From Alphaproteobacteria bacterium (GTDB lineage: Bacteria; Pseudomonadota; Alphaproteobacteria; Rhodobacterales; Rhodobacteraceae): a stretch of DNA of 9,391 nucleotides. Positions within the stretch are counted from its first letter, which is position 1; each line of letters starts with the position of its first letter. Positions 5,790-9,391 of this stretch are shown piece by piece. The stretch is taken from the NCBI GenBank assembly GCA_030830465.1, contig JAURMY010000260.1, forward strand, positions 1-9,391, in the 5' to 3' direction. A program made the position numbers and the translations under genes. The notes under the pieces are model-generated. The model saw only the letters and a program-made list of their open reading frames with translations. It was not told the origin of the DNA and did not search any database.

Positions 5790-6179
5790 TCAGACCCGGC
5801 GACGTTTCGGCGGGCGGCAGCCGTTATGGGCCATCGGGGTCACGTCACGGATTGCCGTGATGTTCAGACCGACAGCGGCCAGCGCGCGCAACGCGGATTC
5901 ACGACCCGAACCGGGGCCTTGAACTTCGACTTCCAGCGTCTTCATACCATGTTCCTGGGCCTTCTTGCCGGCATCTTCCGCCGCCATCTGGGCCGCATAA
6001 GGTGTCGATTTACGCGAGCCTTTGAAGCCCATCGTGCCAGCCGAAGACCAGGCAATCGCGTTGCCTTGCACATCGGAAATCAGGATTTTGGTGTTGTTGA
6101 ACGACGAGTTCACATGCGCAACACCGGTGGCGATGTTTTTGCGCTCTTTTTTCTTCATGCGGGTTTTATCGCGTGCCAT
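5790..6179 (-). CDS. rpsK: 30S ribosomal protein S11
   Basis: Small-subunit platform protein that lines the mRNA exit region. Seen (129 aa, the usual length): the basic N-terminus [17 protein letters not shown], then the family signatures [35 protein letters not shown] and [15 protein letters not shown], and the C-terminus [25 protein letters not shown] lies about 9 nt before the ATG. It begins 15 nt after rpsM and is clearly cotranscribed with it. Identity is certain. Confidence 0.99.
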   Translation of the reverse strand: MARDKTRMKKKERKNIATGVAHVNSSFNNTKILISDVQGNAIAWSSAGTMGFKGSRKSTPYAAQMAAEDAGKKAQEHGMKTLEVEVQGPGSGRESALRALAAVGLNITAIRDVTPMAHNGCRPPKRRRV

Positions 6180-6194
6180 GATACGAGCCCTCCC

Positions 6195-6563
6195 TTATTT
6201 CTTCTTGCCAGCAATGGCTTTTGCAGGGCCCTTGCGGGTACGAGCGTTGGTGTGGGTCCGCTGACCCCGCACCGGCAGGCCGCGACGATGGCGCAGGCCG
6301 CGATAGCAACCAAGGTCCATCAGACGCTTGACGTTCATCTGGGTGTCGCGGCGCAGATCGCCTTCGACCATCAGGTTCGCGTCGATATGTTCGCGGATCG
6401 CCAGAACTTCGGCATCCGAAAGATCATTCACCCGGCGGGACTGTTCCAGGCCAACAGCGGCGCAGATTTCCTCGGCGGTTTTACGGCCGATGCCGTGAAT
6501 ATAAGTCAGTGCGATATGGACCCGTTTTTGGGTCGGAATGTTAACGCCAGCAATACGTGCCAC
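6195..6563 (-). CDS. rpsM: 30S ribosomal protein S13
   Basis: Small-subunit head protein contacting the P-site tRNA and the intersubunit bridge. Seen (122 aa, the usual length): N-terminus [20 protein letters not shown], helix-hairpin-helix [17 protein letters not shown], then [28 protein letters not shown] and a lysine-rich tail. AGGAGA lies about 7 nt before the ATG. It is preceded by a 215-nt spacer after adk with its own predicted promoter and leader hairpin, so it may head a separate rpsM-rpsK-rpoA-rplQ unit. Identity is certain. Confidence 0.99.
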   Translation of the reverse strand: MARIAGVNIPTQKRVHIALTYIHGIGRKTAEEICAAVGLEQSRRVNDLSDAEVLAIREHIDANLMVEGDLRRDTQMNVKRLMDLGCYRGLRHRRGLPVRGQRTHTNARTRKGPAKAIAGKKK

Positions 6564-6621
6564 GTTCTCTCCTATCTCTCATTGCGGTTCCGTCGTACCA
6601 GAACCTTTTTTCACAACTAAA

Positions 6622-6647
6622 GCCCAGCATCCGTGCGGCAGCTGGGC
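6622..6647 (-). other. Leader hairpin upstream of rpsM
   Basis: A perfect 7-bp stem (GCCCAGC 6622-6628 with GCTGGGC 6641-6647) has a 12-nt loop. On the operon strand it is followed by TTTAGTTGTG, a poor T-tract. It lies about 59 nt before the rpsM start codon. It could be an attenuation or ribosomal-protein feedback element, but I do not recognise a described leader motif. Confidence 0.45.
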
Positions 6648-6731
6648 CATGCCTCGTTCCGAGGGCTTGAGGAGCGCCCGATTCGCGGGAAACCCCATGA
6701 AATCAAGCGATTCTTGTAAACAAGATGGTGT

Positions 6732-6760
6732 CGTTTAGGGGCTTGGGGCCGGAACGTCAA
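6732..6760 (-). promoter_or_regulatory. Possible promoter of the rpsM-rpsK-rpoA-rplQ unit
   Basis: On the minus strand, TTGACG (6760-6755) is followed after 17 nt by TAAACG (6737-6732). The -35 is strong (5 of 6) and the -10 weak (3 of 6). The predicted start near 6725 is immediately followed by a perfect CTTGT-N2-ACAAG palindrome at 6713-6724, a possible operator. The 5' leader would be about 160 nt. Confidence 0.4.
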
Positions 6761-6777
6761 GGGGCAATGCCGCCCCT
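6760..6777. repeat. Repeated intercistronic hairpin, copy 1 (after adk)
   Basis: On the minus strand AGGGGC, six loop bases and GCCCCT form a 6-bp stem directly after the adk stop codon. An almost identical element (15 of 18 bases) follows rplO. No T-run follows, so it is at best a weak terminator; a 3'-end stabilising hairpin is the alternative. Confidence 0.55.
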
Positions 6778-6778
6778 G

Positions 6779-7432
6779 TCAACCCGCCTTTGACATGGCC
6801 GATTTGATACTTGCCTCAACCGCGTCCACCGAGGCCAAACCGTTAACCGATTGCAGCAGGTTCTTGGCGTAGTAATATCCGATCAAGGGCGAGGTTTTCT
6901 TGTAATATTCCAGCAACCGCACCTTCAACGAGTCCGCGTTGTCATCCGCCCGGTGCTTGAAATCATTGGCGCCGCACACATCGCAGGCACCGGCCCTGGC
7001 CGGCTTTTTGGTGACTTCGTGATAGACTTCACCGCATTTGCCGCAGGTAAACCGGCCGGAAATGCGCGCAACCAGCGCTTCATCGTCCACCGCCATTTCG
7101 ATCACTGTGTCCAGCTTTTGGCCGACTTTGGCCAGCAAACCGGCCAGCGCGTCGGCCTGACCCAAAGTGCGCGGGAAGCCGTCAAAGATGAACCCGCCCG
7201 GCGCTTTGGCTGTCGTCAGTTGCTCCGCGATCAGGCCGATGACGATTTCATCCGTGACCAGCGCACCGCTGTCCATGATCGCCGCGACCTTCTTACCCAT
7301 CTCGGTGCCTGAGGTGCGCGCCGCGCGCAACATGTCGCCGGTGGACAGTTGAACCATGTCGCGCTGATCGACCAGTTTACGCGCCTGTGTGCCTTTGCCG
7401 GCACCCGGCGGTCCCAGAAGGATAATATTCAT
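6779..7432 (-). CDS. adk: Adenylate kinase (zinc-type, long LID)
   Basis: Cytosolic enzyme converting ATP and AMP to two ADP, setting adenylate balance. Seen (217 aa): P-loop GPPGAGKGT at 7-15; AMP-binding DGFPRT at 84-89; a long LID with C130, C133, C150 and C153 (CGKCG and CDVCG) forming a predicted structural zinc site; and the R161-A-D-D catalytic segment. The length matches long-form bacterial adenylate kinases. Its ATG overlaps the secY stop codon by 4 nt (ATGA), so the two are translationally coupled. Placement between secY and rpsM is standard in alphaproteobacteria. Identity is certain. Confidence 0.98.
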   Translation of the reverse strand: MNIILLGPPGAGKGTQARKLVDQRDMVQLSTGDMLRAARTSGTEMGKKVAAIMDSGALVTDEIVIGLIAEQLTTAKAPGGFIFDGFPRTLGQADALAGLLAKVGQKLDTVIEMAVDDEALVARISGRFTCGKCGEVYHEVTKKPARAGACDVCGANDFKHRADDNADSLKVRLLEYYKKTSPLIGYYYAKNLLQSVNGLASVDAVEASIKSAMSKAG

Positions 7433-8790
7433 CTGCGGGACGGTCCTTTCTTGGGCTTGGCGCGGCCTTTCCCGCGCAGCTTGCTGCGTTCGATCAGGCC
7501 TTCGTATTGATGCGCCAACATATGGCTTTGCACCTGATTGATCGTGTCCATCGTCACCGACACAACGATCAGAACCGAGGTGCCGCCGAAATAGAAGGGG
7601 ATCGCAAATTGCGAGCGCAGGATTTCCGGCAGCAGAGCAACGCCAACCAGATAGATCGACCCCAGAACCAACAGGCGGTTGACCACGAAATCCAAATACT
7701 CGGCGGTTTTGACACCCGGACGGATACCGGGCACAAAGCCGTTCTGGTTCTTGAGGTTGTCGGCCACTTCATCGGTTTTGAAGGCGACGTTGGCCGTGTA
7801 GAAATACGAGAAGAACACGATCATGCCCGAGAAGAACAGCAGATACAGCGGCTGTCCCTGCCCGAAATAGGCCAGAATGGTGTTCATGATGCCCGAGCTT
7901 TGGGTGCCCGAGAAGGTGCTGATCGTTGTCGGCAGCAACAGCAAAGACGAGGCAAAGATCACCGGAATAACGCCCGACGGGTTCAGCTTGACCGGCAGGT
8001 GGCTGCTTTCGCCGCCATACATTTTCATGCCGACCTGACGGCGGGGATACTGAATGTGGATCTTGCGCTGTGCGCGCTCGACAAACACAATCAGCGAAAT
8101 CACCGCGACCACCATGATCATGACGCCGATAATCACTGCCGGATGGATCGTACCGGCCCGGCCCTGTGCCAGAAAACGCGCAATGGCGGCGGGCAGTTCG
8201 GCGACGATACCGACGAAAATGATCAGGGAAATACCGTTGCCAATGCCACGCGCGGTGATCTGCTCGCCCAGCCACATCAGGAACAATGTACCGCCGACCA
8301 GCGTGATCACCGTGGAAACCTTGAAGAACAGACCCGGATCGGTGGCCAGATTGCCATGTTCGATACTGGCCGCCAGAGCATAGGCCTGGAACGTCGCCAG
8401 AATAACAGTGCCGTAACGGGTGTACTGGTTGATTTTCTTGCGGCCCTGCTCGCCTTCTTTTTTCAGCTGTTCCAATTGCGGCACCATGGCCGTCATCAAC
8501 TGAACGATGATCGAGGCGGAAATATAGGGCATGATCCCCAGTGCAAAAATCGCCATACGGCCGATCGCGCCGCCGGTAAACATCTGCAAAATGCCGCCAA
8601 TGCCGGTCTGGGCGTTTTCGACGAATTCACGCAAGGCAACGGCATCGATTCCGGGGACTGGAATGAAAGTGCCAAGGCGGTAGACAATCAACAATCCGAT
8701 GGCGAACAGAATGCGCTGGCGCAGTTCGGTTGCTTTGCCAAGGGTGCTCCAACTTAAGTTGGCTGCCATTTGTTCAGCTGCCGATGCCAT
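7429..8790 (-). CDS. secY: Protein translocase subunit SecY
   Basis: Pore subunit of the SecYEG translocon in the inner membrane. Through it the signal peptide of proteins such as the protease in this window would pass. Seen (453 aa): about ten hydrophobic membrane segments; N-terminal signature [85 protein letters not shown]; the cytoplasmic loop around [12 protein letters not shown]; and a very basic C-terminal tail. The frame also has an ATG at 8805 with no ribosome site. The ATG at 8788-8790 has AAGGGA 5 nt upstream and gives the N-terminus [14 protein letters not shown], typical of related SecY proteins, so I chose it. It overlaps adk by 4 nt. Identity is certain. Confidence 0.97.
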   Translation of the reverse strand: MASAAEQMAANLSWSTLGKATELRQRILFAIGLLIVYRLGTFIPVPGIDAVALREFVENAQTGIGGILQMFTGGAIGRMAIFALGIMPYISASIIVQLMTAMVPQLEQLKKEGEQGRKKINQYTRYGTVILATFQAYALAASIEHGNLATDPGLFFKVSTVITLVGGTLFLMWLGEQITARGIGNGISLIIFVGIVAELPAAIARFLAQGRAGTIHPAVIIGVMIMVVAVISLIVFVERAQRKIHIQYPRRQVGMKMYGGESSHLPVKLNPSGVIPVIFASSLLLLPTTISTFSGTQSSGIMNTILAYFGQGQPLYLLFFSGMIVFFSYFYTANVAFKTDEVADNLKNQNGFVPGIRPGVKTAEYLDFVVNRLLVLGSIYLVGVALLPEILRSQFAIPFYFGGTSVLIVVSVTMDTINQVQSHMLAHQYEGLIERSKLRGKGRAKPKKGPSRR

Positions 8791-8866
8791 GCCTGTCCCT
8801 TTCATGGACGCGCCGCCAGACCCGCTTTTCTGGGGCCCCGCGGCACGAAAAAACTCTAGGTATCAT

Positions 8867-8890
8867 GTAAGGGGCGTTGCTGCCCCTCAC
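8867..8890. repeat. Repeated intercistronic hairpin, copy 2 (after rplO)
   Basis: On the minus strand GTGAGGGGC pairs with GCCCCTTAC (9 pairs, one of them G-U) around a 6-nt loop, 5 nt after the rplO stop codon. The core AGGGGC-N6-GCCCCT at 8870-8887 matches the element after adk at 15 of 18 positions. A T6 run lies 13 nt further downstream (8853-8848), too far for a standard intrinsic terminator. The rest of the rplO-secY spacer shows no convincing promoter. Confidence 0.55.
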
Positions 8891-8895
8891 AAGGC

Positions 8896-9372
8896 TTATT
8901 CTGCCGCAGGTGCCGGGGCTGTGACGGTCAGCGAGCCGCCGAGCGCCTCGACCGCAGCGATGGCCGACTTTGACGCGCCGGTCACTTCCAGCGTCACTTT
9001 TGCGGTCAGTTCACCCTTGGACAGAACCCGAACCCCGTCACGGATGCGGCGCACAAGGCCGCTTTCCACCAGTACAGCCTCGGTGATCGGCTTTTTCGCG
9101 TCGATCTTCTTGGCGTCGATGAATTTCTGCAACAGGCCGAGGTTTACGATCGCGTGATGCTTTTCGTTGATGTTGGTAAAGCCGCGCTTGGGCAGGCGCA
9201 TGTAAAGCGGCATCTGACCGCCTTCATAGCCGTTGATCGCCACACCCGAACGGGATTTCTGGCCCTTGATACCACGGCCGGCAGTCTTGCCCTTGCCCGA
9301 ACCGGGGCCGCGGGCGACGCGCTTTTTGGATTTGGATGCACCGGGATTATCCCGCAATTCATGCAGTTTCAT
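8896..9372 (-). CDS. rplO: 50S ribosomal protein L15
   Basis: Large-subunit assembly protein. Seen (158 aa): N-terminus [18 protein letters not shown], the glycine- and basic-rich [20 protein letters not shown] segment, then [17 protein letters not shown] and the C-terminal [23 protein letters not shown] fold (here [20 protein letters not shown]), with an Ala-rich tail. AAAGGAG lies about 8 nt before the ATG, inside the last 19 bases of the window. secY follows after a hairpin-bearing spacer. Identity is certain. Confidence 0.98.
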   Translation of the reverse strand: MKLHELRDNPGASKSKKRVARGPGSGKGKTAGRGIKGQKSRSGVAINGYEGGQMPLYMRLPKRGFTNINEKHHAIVNLGLLQKFIDAKKIDAKKPITEAVLVESGLVRRIRDGVRVLSKGELTAKVTLEVTGASKSAIAAVEALGGSLTVTAPAPAAE

Positions 9373-9391
9373 GTCGCTTCTCCTTTCCGGA

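Noticed and set aside
4491..6194. Missing rpsD in the alpha operon treated as a deletion
   Set aside because: Alphaproteobacteria normally lack rpsD at this position, so this is ordinary for the lineage.
5826..6620. Plus-strand ORF of 264 codons opposite rpsK and rpsM
   Set aside because: It is antisense to two unmistakable ribosomal protein genes.
7507..8757. Plus-strand ORF (416 codons) opposite secY, rich in His, Gln, Asn and Arg
   Set aside because: Its composition is that expected from reading hydrophobic membrane codons backwards. secY on the other strand is certain.
8791..8805. Upstream ATG of secY as the start
   Set aside because: It has no ribosome site. The inner ATG at 8790 does have one, and gives the N-terminus usual for related SecY proteins.

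Overview
The window looks like chromosome from an alphaproteobacterium of the Rhodobacteraceae (Roseobacter group). Three things point there: the gene order rplO-secY-adk-rpsM-rpsK-rpoA-rplQ with no rpsD or rpmJ, an Adk with a four-cysteine LID, and an acyl-homoserine-lactone (AHL) quorum-sensing pair next to the ribosomal operon. The family assignment is inferred from gene order and protein character, not from a search. Every gene but one is on the minus strand, so transcription runs from high to low coordinates.

Right half (about 4074-9391): the distal spc/alpha ribosomal operon, with L15 (rplO), the SecY translocon, adenylate kinase, S13, S11, RNA polymerase alpha and L17. secY and adk overlap by 4 nt. 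The other spacers are long and contain hairpins: rplO-secY, adk-rpsM (215 nt, with a predicted promoter), rpsK-rpoA (a terminator-like hairpin with a T-tract) and rpoA-rplQ. An intrinsic-terminator-like hairpin at 4009-4047 closes the operon.

Middle (about 2413-4047): a quorum-sensing cassette with luxR and luxI on the minus strand and a divergent 61-codon gene of unknown family on the plus strand. A 20-bp lux box at 3741-3760 lies in the divergent promoter region. It covers the predicted -10 and start codon of luxR and touches the -35 of the plus-strand promoter, centred near -43 from that promoter's predicted start. The arrangement predicts that AHL-bound LuxR represses its own gene and activates the small gene. 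The luxR end of the cassette is AT-rich (about 42% GC over 3721-3900 by hand count, against 58% in one hand-counted 60-base line of rpoA). A strong intrinsic terminator follows luxI.

Left (1-2309): a DegP/DegQ-type periplasmic serine protease with its own predicted promoter, then the 5' two-thirds of rarA (replication-associated AAA+ ATPase), which runs off the left edge.

The point of most interest is the divergent lux-box switch and its uncharacterised small-gene target. I saw no rRNA, tRNA, CRISPR array, insertion sequence or integrase. No gene-free stretch exceeds 300 bases.
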